From the NCBI GenBank assembly GCA_040757655.1, contig JBFLWV010000017.1, forward strand, positions 1 through 40,323: DNA of 40,323 nt. Reading direction: 5' to 3'. Origin of the DNA: 2-02-FULL-49-11 sp040757655 (GTDB taxonomy: Bacteria; Patescibacteriota; Patescibacteriia; 2-02-FULL-49-11). Numbering within the stretch: the stretch's first letter is position 1; each line of letters begins with the position of its first letter. A program made the translations under genes and the position numbers. Below are positions 1-7,279 of the stretch, piece after piece. The notes beneath the pieces were generated by a model. That model had not been told where the DNA came from. It ran no database searches and saw nothing but the letters and a program-made list of their open reading frames with translations.

Positions 1-197
1 ATCCCTCTTGAGGACTTTTTCAACTGACATCATACGATTTTGTGTTGATTTTAATAATTGCTTTGTATTTTCAAGACCTTGCTATCCTTAATTTTATCAA
101 AATAACCTAATTCGCAACAGGTCTATTGTTAGTAGTCCGGCTGGCTATCAAAAATTCGAGATCATGGCAGCCGGTATGCTAAAGATGTGCGTATCTC

Positions 198-1025
198 TCA
201 CAGTAATAAACTCGACATGTGCTCCAAGACTTGCGTCCAACCGATATTTTCCAGTAGTTTCATCTCTCGCTTTGTGTAAGGTACGTGTTTTTTGTACCAT
301 GTCTCATGATATAAATCGGCCCAGATGGAATCAGCCAAGCAAGACAACTGAACTTCATAACACCAATTCCTGTAAGCAATCGTAAAAATCACGACACGGA
401 ACGGATAACGCGCACAAATGTCTGGCATGAAATAATAATTGCGGTAATCCAGAACGCGTTTGCCGAAATGGCGGCCAATAATTTTTATCGCTTCTAAATA
501 TTCGTCAACATTCCTAATCGTAACACGAAAACCAAGAATATCATTTAGGTGTCTGACGGTAAAATTGGCGACACCAGACGGACGATTTAATTTACCGTTA
601 TCGGTGTTATGATTCAAACGATTGAGCTTGTCGATGATTCCTTGCTTGGTTTTTAAACGATGGCTAAGATACAAGACATGAACATTGCCACATTGTAACT
701 CAACCTTGACTTGATTAATGTCTTTTGCAATGGACGGCAGTCCTTGCTTTAGAACTCTCAAAGCATCGACTATGGAACCGTCTTTTTGCATGTATTCTAG
801 CCAACCTGTACCGTCGTATTTTTTTGCCAAAAGAGAGAATGGAGAACGTTCATAATAATACTTGACCAAAGATGGACGTAGCGGGCTAACTTTCCTGTAG
901 TTATAAGTTTTCCATTTCTCCAAACAAGCATGAAACTCACTGGTCTTTTGCCAGTGATCGCGCAAGTCCGTCGGATATGGAGATTTAATTACTTTATTTA
1001 TGAGAGTTTGGATATTGGTACGCAT
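198..1025 (-). CDS. RelA/SpoT-domain (small alarmone synthetase-like) protein, divergent
   Basis: This 275-residue protein resembles the (p)ppGpp synthetase domain of RelA/SpoT proteins. A basic R-x-K segment lies at residues 122-134, the DILGFR motif at 162-167 (family consensus D-x-x-G-x-R), the YEVQL motif at 223-227 (family E-x-Q, whose Glu binds catalytic magnesium) and WADLYH at 235-240 (family WAExxH), followed by a YKK. There is no HD hydrolase, TGS or ACT domain, so it would be a small stand-alone synthetase. The G-Y-x-x-x-H nucleotide-stacking motif expected around residues 203-212 is not recognisable (RYPFRV stands there), and the RT after E-x-Q is replaced. It may therefore have another nucleotide substrate, be a toxin-like relative, or be inactive. 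The ATG at 1025 is the only good start. It stands alone, 320 bp from an insertion-sequence remnant. The family call is fairly sure; activity is not. Confidence 0.6.
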   Translation of the reverse strand: MRTNIQTLINKVIKSPYPTDLRDHWQKTSEFHACLEKWKTYNYRKVSPLRPSLVKYYYERSPFSLLAKKYDGTGWLEYMQKDGSIVDALRVLKQGLPSIAKDINQVKVELQCGNVHVLYLSHRLKTKQGIIDKLNRLNHNTDNGKLNRPSGVANFTVRHLNDILGFRVTIRNVDEYLEAIKIIGRHFGKRVLDYRNYYFMPDICARYPFRVVIFTIAYRNWCYEVQLSCLADSIWADLYHETWYKKHVPYTKREMKLLENIGWTQVLEHMSSLLL

Positions 1026-1348
1026 AGTTTCACTATCTTGGGCGTTTTAGTTAAGGAGTTGCGGGCCATCTTTCAGAGGGTACAAGCGGATGCATACCCG
1101 CGGTTGTGAACAGCACAGTTGGGTCATGCTCTGGAATCAGCGAGGCTGATGTGATAATGGCATGCCCTTTTGAGGCAAAAAAGTAAATATTTCTCGCGCA
1201 ACTCTCTGGTAGTCATGATCCCAGAATATTTAAAAATTGCCATTTCGTTAAAATCGCGGATATAAGTTTTGGCATTTCAACATTCTGAGTCTAAACTTTA
1301 ATGAGCTTGGAGCGTGGAGATTAGAGGTCGGAAGTTGGAGGTCATGGC
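1026..1348. other. 323-bp gene-free spacer
   Basis: No convincing gene was found here. A plus-strand open frame ending at a TAA near 1186 has no usable start. The distal part (from about 1304) is a degenerate 7-nt repeat array. The spacer lies next to a truncated transposase and may be old insertion-sequence debris. Confidence 0.4.
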
Positions 1349-1375
1349 TTATAGCTTATGGCTTATAGCTTGCTT
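1304..1375. repeat. degenerate heptanucleotide array
   Basis: About ten 7-nt units can be read in register: TTGGAGC, GTGGAGA, TTAGAGG, TCGGAAG, TTGGAGG, then alternating TTATAGC and TTATGGC. The array runs up to the point where the transposase similarity stops and supplies the tail of that truncated frame, which suggests that the repeat and the truncation share a breakpoint. Confidence 0.7.
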
Positions 1376-1597
1376 AGAAATCAAGTGGTACTCTGTGCGG
1401 GAGAGATGAATGTGGTCAGATTGGACATTTTGTTCCAAAACCTCAAAACCATATGCCATGGCCACTTTAGGGAAGAGAGATTCGAGGAACTTTTGCACCT
1501 CCTTTGTAACCACGTGCTTACGGTATTTTGGTGGCCAGACGAAGTGGTAATTTAGCCCATAGACAGCATGTGTGGTTCTACGATATTGAGACTCCAT
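1349..1597 (-). pseudogene. truncated IS200/IS605-type TnpA (Y1 HUH transposase) remnant
   Basis: The first 60 or so residues match the start of IS200/IS605 transposases: a YRRTTHAVYGLNYHFVWPPK segment and then DHIHL, the HUH metal-binding motif, near residue 62. The normal protein is about 130-150 residues and ends with the catalytic tyrosine helix. Here similarity stops just after HUH, and the remaining residues are translation of a heptanucleotide repeat, so the catalytic Tyr is missing. No tnpB was found next to it. It is a dead fragment, probably the left end of an element, because a strong hairpin lies 26 bp upstream of its start. Coordinates cover the whole open frame; true transposase sequence ends near 1405. 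Confidence 0.8.
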
Positions 1598-1622
1598 GCC
1601 TTCATCATATCATCGCATTCAT

Positions 1623-1642
1623 CCCGCCCGCAAGCGGGCGGG
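1623..1642. repeat. hairpin at the left end of the IS200-like remnant
   Basis: A perfect 9-bp inverted repeat, CCCGCCCGC / GCGGGCGGG with a 2-nt loop, lies just upstream of the transposase start. In IS200/IS605 elements TnpA recognises a subterminal hairpin at each end, so this is a plausible left-end hairpin. It could also serve as a terminator between the converging flanks. Confidence 0.5.
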
Positions 1643-1693
1643 TATTCTGCGGAGGGGTAATAAAAAGTCAGAGATAAACTCTGATACTACAGA

Positions 1694-2716
1694 TTACAAC
1701 AACGGCTGTTGTTGCGTTGAGCAATGAATTGCTCCAAGCCCCCAGATGAGATCGGTGCAGTCAATGCCGATGACGGCACGAGTGGGGAAAAGTTTTTGTA
1801 AGGTTCGCAACACCTTTTGATCCTTGTCGCAGCGAAATGTGGGAACGAGCATGACGGTATTTGCGATGTAGAAATTCATGTAGCTCGCCGGCAGACGCTG
1901 GCCTTCGTAAATTACAGGATCAGGCATAGGAAGAGTAATAATTTTGAATTGATTGCCATCCTGATCGCGGCATGACTTTAAGTCATGGTAATTCTGTTGT
2001 AAAACTTTATAATCAGGATCATCGGTATTTTCAGCTACAGCGCATACAATCGTTGTGGGATTAATAAATCGCGCAAGATCATCAATATGTCCATCCGTAT
2101 CGTCACCGATAATTCCTTCCGATAACCATAAAATATTTGTCGCGCCGAGATATTCTGTTAAATTTGTCTCAATATGAGTGCGATTGAGTTGCGGATTACG
2201 GTTGGGATGTAATAGGCATTGCTCCGTCGTTAATAACGTTCCCTTGCCATTCACTTCAATTGACCCCCCCTCTAATACCATGGGTACCGTTTCAATAGGG
2301 AGTCGAAGCTGTTCGCTGATTCGTTGTGGCACGATAGCATCGAGGTCAAATGGCGGATATTTATTCCCCCATGAATTAAATAACCAATCGGTAACAATAA
2401 TTGAACCTTTTTCGTTCTTCACAAAGAGAGGACCATAATCGCGCACCCATGAAGTATTGGTAGCAATTTTAAAAAATTGGATTTGATCTAAATTTATTCT
2501 CCTTTTTTCCAGCAGATCACGCGCATCCTTTTCCATCACGTCATCATTCACCAATAAAAAAACAGTCTCACTTTCGGCGAGTTTGGCAATGATTTCTACA
2601 AATACAGGAGGAACGGGACCAAATTTCCCTGGCCAGTGGTCGCGGTTATGCGGCCAGGCAATCCACGTGCCGGTATGCGGCTCCCATTCCGCTGGCATTC
2701 GATAGGACATACTCAT
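1694..2716 (-). CDS. aguA: agmatine deiminase
   Basis: Converts agmatine to N-carbamoylputrescine and ammonia, the second step from arginine to putrescine. The 340-residue length is normal for bacterial agmatine deiminases. Family marks of the peptidyl-arginine-deiminase-like fold are present: MPAEWEPHTGTWIAWP at the N-terminus, WVRDYGP at 90-96, an EGGSIE segment at 149-154, GHIDD at 209-213, and the C-terminal GLGAIHC with the catalytic cysteine at 332. It is the last gene of the minus-strand polyamine cluster and follows the amidase for the next step. Two in-frame ATGs (2716 and 2710) can start it; the upstream one lies inside the terminal repeat of a small palindromic element, so 2710 may be the real start. 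Assignment is secure. Confidence 0.95.
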   Translation of the reverse strand: MSMSYRMPAEWEPHTGTWIAWPHNRDHWPGKFGPVPPVFVEIIAKLAESETVFLLVNDDVMEKDARDLLEKRRINLDQIQFFKIATNTSWVRDYGPLFVKNEKGSIIVTDWLFNSWGNKYPPFDLDAIVPQRISEQLRLPIETVPMVLEGGSIEVNGKGTLLTTEQCLLHPNRNPQLNRTHIETNLTEYLGATNILWLSEGIIGDDTDGHIDDLARFINPTTIVCAVAENTDDPDYKVLQQNYHDLKSCRDQDGNQFKIITLPMPDPVIYEGQRLPASYMNFYIANTVMLVPTFRCDKDQKVLRTLQKLFPTRAVIGIDCTDLIWGLGAIHCSTQQQPLL

Positions 2717-2814
2717 GTCATCCCCAACTGTGATTGGGGATCTAGAAAAAATAAAAGAGAAAATCGATTTTTGTTACTTTTGTTTTCTGGTTTTCCGCTT
2801 TCGCGGAAATGACA
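2716..2814. repeat. REP/MITE-like double-hairpin element
   Basis: This 99-bp element has short inverted ends TGTCAT / ATGACA and two hairpins: ATCCCCAA / TTGGGGAT (2720-2741) and TTTCCGC / GCGGAAA (2792-2809). It fills the aguB-aguA spacer, and its end coincides with the aguA start codon. Read as protein it gives the familiar spurious peptide starting CHFRESGKP. It belongs to a common class of bacterial intergenic palindromic repeats. Confidence 0.75.
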
Positions 2815-2821
2815 GATTGAA

Positions 2822-3688
2822 TTATTTGTCAACAATTTCCTTATATCGTATTCTACGCTCATCCAAAAACGGCCAGTCTTTGCGCATTTTTTCAATTATA
2901 GATAAATCACATTCTATGACCAAGTTTTCTTCCCTTTCACTTGAAGCTTTTACCAACATTCTTCCGTATGGATCGCTCACAAACGAAGTACCCCAAAATT
3001 GTAAATTTTTTTCAATGCCTACTCTATTCACTGCTGCCACAAATACATTATTAGCGATAGCGTGGCCCCGTTGGATAACTTGCCAAGCCTCATGTTCGGC
3101 CTTTTTTTTCCATTTAGGATTATTGTGGGGCCAGCCAATGGCGGTGGGATAAAAAATAATTTGCGCCCCCTTTGCAACAACGATGCGCGCGGCTTCGGGA
3201 AACCATTGGTCATAGCAAATAAGCGGCGCGATTTTGCCGTATGGCGTATCAACGACGATACATCCTTTATCCCCTCTTTGGAAATAATAATCTTCCGAAT
3301 AAAGCCCGGGCGGGATGGAAGGAATATGTATCTTGCGGTAAGGGCCAATTACTTTCCCGCCTGTTCCAATGACGGCAACTGAATTAAAATACTTTTTCTG
3401 ATTAACTTTTTCAAACAAAGAACAGATAATAACAATCTTATGCCAACGCGCGATTCCACCCAAAACTTTCGTCGTCGGTCCCGGTATAGTTTCTGCCAGC
3501 TTAAAATTATTTTTATCTCTTGGTCCCTGGCAGAAATAGCGCGATAAAAATAACTCCGGTAAACAAACAATCCGCGCACCTGAGTTCGCGGTTCGTTCTA
3601 TGCTTCGTATTGCTCGCTTCAGGTTAACTTCTTTATTTCTTGTGCATCGCATCTGCACAAGACCGATGATGGTTTTTTGCTTGTGCAT
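2822..3688 (-). CDS. aguB: N-carbamoylputrescine amidase
   Basis: Hydrolyses N-carbamoylputrescine to putrescine, CO2 and ammonia. It is a nitrilase-superfamily enzyme with the Glu-Lys-Cys triad visible: E45 in CLPELFLSRYF, K119 in YRKIHIP and C158 in APLICYDQWFPEAAR. The 288 residues match the family's usual 285-300. I start it at the ATG at 3688. A TTG at 3709 would add seven residues (MCLLKFD) with no similarity value. It sits between the HepT/MntA pair and aguA on the same strand, and the aguA-aguB adjacency supports the specificity over other nitrilases. Confidence 0.93.
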   Translation of the reverse strand: MHKQKTIIGLVQMRCTRNKEVNLKRAIRSIERTANSGARIVCLPELFLSRYFCQGPRDKNNFKLAETIPGPTTKVLGGIARWHKIVIICSLFEKVNQKKYFNSVAVIGTGGKVIGPYRKIHIPSIPPGLYSEDYYFQRGDKGCIVVDTPYGKIAPLICYDQWFPEAARIVVAKGAQIIFYPTAIGWPHNNPKWKKKAEHEAWQVIQRGHAIANNVFVAAVNRVGIEKNLQFWGTSFVSDPYGRMLVKASSEREENLVIECDLSIIEKMRKDWPFLDERRIRYKEIVDK

Positions 3689-3775
3689 ATCAAATTTCAA
3701 TAAGCACAACCCTTAAAATCACTAGACCGATCCCAATCTTGTTTAGCAAAGATAAATCTTCTTTGAAGTATAAAA

Positions 3776-3789
3776 CGCCCGTCAGGGCG
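3776..3789. repeat. short hairpin upstream of aguB
   Basis: CGCCC / GGGCG with a 4-nt loop lies in the 130-bp spacer between hepT and aguB. It could be a weak terminator or leader hairpin; nothing more can be said. Confidence 0.3.
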
Positions 3790-3816
3790 ATAACAACTAA
3801 ATTCAAATGGGAGTTC

Positions 3817-4275
3817 CTACACCAACTCCAAACCATGTTTCTCCGGATGTTCGCAGAGTTCTTTTACGACGAGCAGAAACTCCTCAATATCGGAAAGATG
3901 ATCACGAATTACGGCATACAGTCTTTGCGCATCAACATCAGCATAATGATGCACTAGAAGATTGCGCATACGTGCCATTGGCACAAGCACGTCTTCTGCA
4001 AATTTCCTCTTAACAATTCCACCTTCCCCCAATTTTATCGCAATTTCGCGGTATTCTGTTGCCCTTTCTCCTGGCAGACGGGAAAGGATATGAGCGCCAA
4101 TATGGAAAACACCCTCCAGAGCAAGTCTGAGATGGTGTTGCGCAAGATCGTACGCGTCGCCAGCACGGAACTCCTCGAATGGTAGCACTCCAAGCTCGCG
4201 CAGCTTGCGGATGTTTTTCTGGATACCGTCAATGCGGGGGAAAATTGCTTCACGTTCCAATGGCAAAGAGATCAT
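3817..4275 (-). CDS. hepT: HepT-like toxin (DUF86, putative RNase)
   Basis: A 152-residue all-helical protein with the HepT signature R-x4-H-x-Y at R104, H109 and Y111 (RNLLVHHY). In characterised HepT/MntA modules this HEPN-type protein is an RNase toxin that is silenced when the partner nucleotidyltransferase adds AMP to the tyrosine of this motif. Its ATG overlaps the stop of the upstream nucleotidyltransferase gene by 4 bp, the usual arrangement. It is unusual in lying inside a polyamine operon, between the deoxyhypusine-synthase-like gene and aguB. Family assignment is strong from motif plus context; activity has not been shown. Confidence 0.88.
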   Translation of the reverse strand: MISLPLEREAIFPRIDGIQKNIRKLRELGVLPFEEFRAGDAYDLAQHHLRLALEGVFHIGAHILSRLPGERATEYREIAIKLGEGGIVKRKFAEDVLVPMARMRNLLVHHYADVDAQRLYAVIRDHLSDIEEFLLVVKELCEHPEKHGLELV

Positions 4276-4676
4276 ATACGGGCAAGAATCATTTGGTCAA
4301 ACATAGTAAGCAAGGGACGGTAATCACAATACGCCAATGTTGTGTGTTCTTCAAACCGCAGACGCGCACGTGAGTCGTTATCAAAAATAACTCTACCGTA
4401 GCGAATCACATGATACCTTAACTCAAGCGGTGCATCGCGAAGAAATACAATATCAATAATATCATTTTCTTGCGTTCTTGGGCATAGTGGCGACAATACG
4501 TCGTATAACTGCTGATACGCTTCATCCCCTCGCGCATGTCCCTCGCGCTGCATAAGGACGCCAAAATCGTAATCAGAAAGAGGCCCTTCAACATAAAGGG
4601 CTCGCGAACCAAAGAGATAAAGCGCTGTCACGCCGAGATCTTTTAGGATCTGCGCTGTCGTTGATGGTATGATCAT
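4272..4676 (-). CDS. mntA: MntA-like nucleotidyltransferase antitoxin
   Basis: A 134-residue minimal nucleotidyltransferase. The GS-x10-D-x-D motif is complete (G23-S24, D35, D37), and a later acidic DIIDIVF segment supplies the third metal ligand. Proteins of this type paired with HepT add AMP to the toxin tyrosine and neutralise it. The start at 4676 has a G-rich stretch (GGGGGT) about 8 nt upstream that can act as ribosome binding site. The stop overlaps the hepT start by 4 bp, so the pair is translationally coupled. It begins 29 bp after the end of the deoxyhypusine-synthase-like gene, so it may be read from the polyamine promoter as well as its own. Confidence 0.88.
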   Translation of the reverse strand: MIIPSTTAQILKDLGVTALYLFGSRALYVEGPLSDYDFGVLMQREGHARGDEAYQQLYDVLSPLCPRTQENDIIDIVFLRDAPLELRYHVIRYGRVIFDNDSRARLRFEEHTTLAYCDYRPLLTMFDQMILARI

Positions 4677-4705
4677 AAGTTTTTACCCCCTAATATTACC
4701 ACATC

Positions 4706-5812
4706 CTACAATTCAAGGAGAATCGCGGCAATCCACGGGAACACGACGGTGGCGTCGCTTTGGATGATTTGGTAATAGCTTTTGGGGTCGAGCTTGTCCC
4801 AGGTGATTTTTTCCTTGCCGCCCGCGCCTGAATAGGAACCGTAGGACATAGGTGATGAGCCAATTTCGATAAATCCTGCCCACGGGCGGACATTCTTTAA
4901 TTTCAAATCGTGCTTCATGGAAGGTACCGCGCAAATAACAAAGTCTGCCGCAATGCCGCCGCCAAGTTGAAGGAAAGCAATGGGAGAATATTTTGCAGTA
5001 TCCATATACCAATCGTAGAGGTAGGTAAAGTACTCAAGGCCGGTCTTCATGATATTTTGGTTAAGACGCGGCCCTTTATCGGTGCGGTATTTCCCATCAT
5101 ACGTATAGCTTGCAAAAATATTACCCATAGTTGAATCTTCAAAGCCTGGTATCACGATGGGAATGTTCTTTTTATACGCGGCGTAGACCCAGCAATTATC
5201 AGGATTTGCGCCTTTATCTGGTTTAATTAAACTTTCTTTAAATAAACGCAAGAAATATTCATGGGGAAAATATCGTTCCCCCTTACTTTGCGCTTCTTGC
5301 CACATTTTCACCAAATGCGGCTCCATAATGCGCACACTTTCATCTTCCGGAAGAAATGTGTCGGTGATGCGCCGCAATCCCGCATCGCGCAGCTCCGCTT
5401 CTTGCTTCGGCGTCAATTCGGTGTAGCGCGGAATATATGCGTAATGAGAATGCGCCACATAGCGATAATATGACTCTTCATGGTTTGCTGCAGTGGCAGA
5501 TATGAGATGTATTTTGTCTCTTCTTATAAGTTCCGAAAGCATGACGCCGATTTGGAACGAGCTTAATGCGCCGGCAAGGGTTACGATTAGTTTACCGCCT
5601 TTGTTCAGATGATCTCTAAGCCATAAGGCGGCTCGTAATGTTGCACCGGCATTGCAGTGCTTTAAGGTGGATTCTGCGTACACGCTCACGGGCGATTTTG
5701 ACTTTTTCACAAAGTCGCTTAAGCGTCCTCGCGCCGCCCTTCTTGCGTTAGATTCAGTTACGATCAGCCTTTGCAGTCCTTTAGATAATTTAGAGAATTT
5801 AAATTTATTCAT
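4706..5812 (-). CDS. speY: deoxyhypusine synthase-like protein, probable homospermidine synthase
   Basis: This 368-residue protein is a bacterial homologue of deoxyhypusine synthase, an NAD-dependent aminobutyl transferase. Visible family features are TLAGALSSFQIG at 78-89, ISATAANHEES at 104-114, the central IPIVIPGFEDSTMGN, the nucleotide-binding LGGGIAADF at 283-291 and the C-terminal SGAGGKEKITWDKL at 328-341, where K340 aligns with the lysine that forms the enzyme-imine intermediate. Bacteria have no eIF5A substrate. In Anabaena a homologue (speY) makes homospermidine from putrescine, and the neighbours here produce putrescine from arginine, so homospermidine synthase is the most likely role. 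The symbol is given by analogy. It follows the arginine decarboxylase after 42 bp. Family sure, exact product inferred. Confidence 0.8.
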   Translation of the reverse strand: MNKFKFSKLSKGLQRLIVTESNARRAARGRLSDFVKKSKSPVSVYAESTLKHCNAGATLRAALWLRDHLNKGGKLIVTLAGALSSFQIGVMLSELIRRDKIHLISATAANHEESYYRYVAHSHYAYIPRYTELTPKQEAELRDAGLRRITDTFLPEDESVRIMEPHLVKMWQEAQSKGERYFPHEYFLRLFKESLIKPDKGANPDNCWVYAAYKKNIPIVIPGFEDSTMGNIFASYTYDGKYRTDKGPRLNQNIMKTGLEYFTYLYDWYMDTAKYSPIAFLQLGGGIAADFVICAVPSMKHDLKLKNVRPWAGFIEIGSSPMSYGSYSGAGGKEKITWDKLDPKSYYQIIQSDATVVFPWIAAILLEL

Positions 5813-5822
5813 ATTTTTCTGG

Positions 5823-5843
5823 ATTCCGCATCAAGTGCGGAAT
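5823..5843. repeat. single-hairpin palindromic repeat between speA and speY
   Basis: Perfect 8-bp arms ATTCCGCA / TGCGGAAT with a 5-nt loop, ending in ATGACA as in the larger element at 2716-2814. It looks like half of the same class of intergenic palindromic repeat and fills most of the 42-bp gap between the two genes. Confidence 0.6.
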
Positions 5844-5854
5844 GACAATTGGCC

Positions 5855-7228
5855 TTACCATCCAAACTGTTTCCCCACCTCTTCCGGCGTCTCTCTCTTG
5901 CGTGCGACCGTGATCACGCCATTCTGAATAATTAACTTTGCTGGACTGGAAAGCAAGCAATGGTGCGAAGCGAGCGCATCTTGGTACGCGCCGGTGTCGA
6001 GGAAGGCAACATATTGAGTCTCTCCGTTGGTAAGATCTTCCAAACGCGGCAAGAGGATATAGTTACCACCATTGGTGTAGCGGTCATCTGAATCGCAGCT
6101 GGAACCCGCGAGCCAGACGCGTGAAAATTTCCGTGCATCCATATGGTTCACCGGCACCACATGCCATTTCTGGTGAATGGCCCACGTATCAAGTAAATCG
6201 TTCATGAAACTGCCATCAGTAAAATACCACCGCTTTGCCATAGTTGATTGGAGCGGCTTCTCTGCGATTATTTTGAAAATGGTCATTTGCGCAGGCGCGA
6301 CCAAATAACTCCCCCATTCCACGATGATATCCGGATGAGGAATGTGCGCTTTTTCTGACATTGATTTTGTGATCCGTATAGCTCTCTTCACCACGCTATC
6401 TACGGAATAGAGCTTCTTATTTTTCTCAAAGGGCACAGCAAACCCCCCACCCATATTGACCGCATCTAACTGTGCATGGGTCTTTTTGAGATGGATGAAT
6501 AATTGCATTGCTTTCCTCAAGGGGCTCACGAGATCCTCTAAACGCGTTGTTTGTTTGCCAATGTGATAGCTTAACAGCTTAAGGTTTCGTATACGCCCTA
6601 TATTCATCAACTCTTTGAAGGAGAAGCCAAATTGCACTGTTTTCTTATCCCAGTGAGACTGTACTTTTATCCCGGGATCCATGCGGATGCCCACATCGCC
6701 GCGATATGATCGTAAATATTCAAGTTCCCAATGGTTTTCGATAATAGGGACGATGTCGAGATTCTTTAACTTAAGTTCTTCAATAAGGGAGAGGTACCGA
6801 TTCGTTTTGGGGCCATTGCAGAGCACCCTGATTTTTGTGGAAAACTGTTCCTGTTCCCACATGCGCTTCACAAGCCAAAGCTCATTTACCGAACTAGTTT
6901 CAAGGTGAGCCCCTTCCGCCACGATGGGGAGCACAAACTCTTTATTTTGATTTGCTTTCATGGGGTAATGGAAGTAGAATTTTCCTCGGTAATGAGCGCG
7001 GCGTAGGTAGTATTTAAACGAGTCAAAAACGTCCTGTAACCGTTCCTCAATAATATGGGGGAAAAGGAGTTCCAAGGAGGTGCCAAACCGATCACAGATA
7101 TCTTTGACGTTATATTGATAATTTCCTTCACGCACTATTAATTCACCATCCTTATTCACGTCAAAATACCTCGTGGCATACTCAGGATTCCCCAATTTCC
7201 AAAATTTTCTAAAATTTCGTTTCTTCAT
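5855..7228 (-). CDS. speA: arginine decarboxylase, short form (SpeA-like, PLP fold III)
   Basis: Decarboxylates arginine to agmatine, the entry to the cluster's putrescine route. It has an alanine-racemase-fold PLP domain with the PLP lysine K91 in HYPMKANQN, a glycine-rich NMGGGFAVPFE phosphate loop, an EWGSYLVAPAQM strand and the SpeA-type CDSDD catalytic-cysteine motif near 378, then FLDTGAYQD. At 457 residues it is far shorter than E. coli SpeA (about 650); the helical insertions of the long form appear to be absent. I use the ATG at 7228; the frame could extend to a GTG at 7249. It is first in the polyamine cluster, just before the deoxyhypusine-synthase-like gene. Substrate arginine, rather than ornithine or diaminopimelate, is supported by the downstream aguA and aguB. 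Confidence 0.85.
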   Translation of the reverse strand: MKKRNFRKFWKLGNPEYATRYFDVNKDGELIVREGNYQYNVKDICDRFGTSLELLFPHIIEERLQDVFDSFKYYLRRAHYRGKFYFHYPMKANQNKEFVLPIVAEGAHLETSSVNELWLVKRMWEQEQFSTKIRVLCNGPKTNRYLSLIEELKLKNLDIVPIIENHWELEYLRSYRGDVGIRMDPGIKVQSHWDKKTVQFGFSFKELMNIGRIRNLKLLSYHIGKQTTRLEDLVSPLRKAMQLFIHLKKTHAQLDAVNMGGGFAVPFEKNKKLYSVDSVVKRAIRITKSMSEKAHIPHPDIIVEWGSYLVAPAQMTIFKIIAEKPLQSTMAKRWYFTDGSFMNDLLDTWAIHQKWHVVPVNHMDARKFSRVWLAGSSCDSDDRYTNGGNYILLPRLEDLTNGETQYVAFLDTGAYQDALASHHCLLSSPAKLIIQNGVITVARKRETPEEVGKQFGW

Positions 7229-7279
7229 AATGCTATATAAAGTGTACACCTTTTAGAATGATATTCAAGAGAGAGGACC

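Noticed and set aside
1048..1186. Plus-strand open frame between a TAA near 1050 and a TAA near 1186
   Set aside because: It has no start codon in a sensible place and no recognisable family; it is probably insertion-sequence debris.
2713..2895. Minus-strand 60-residue frame with peptide CHFRESGKP
   Set aside because: It is the well-known spurious translation of a palindromic intergenic repeat and overlaps aguB.
4706..5812. True deoxyhypusine synthase acting on a translation factor
   Set aside because: Bacteria lack eIF5A; the polyamine neighbours fit homospermidine synthesis better.
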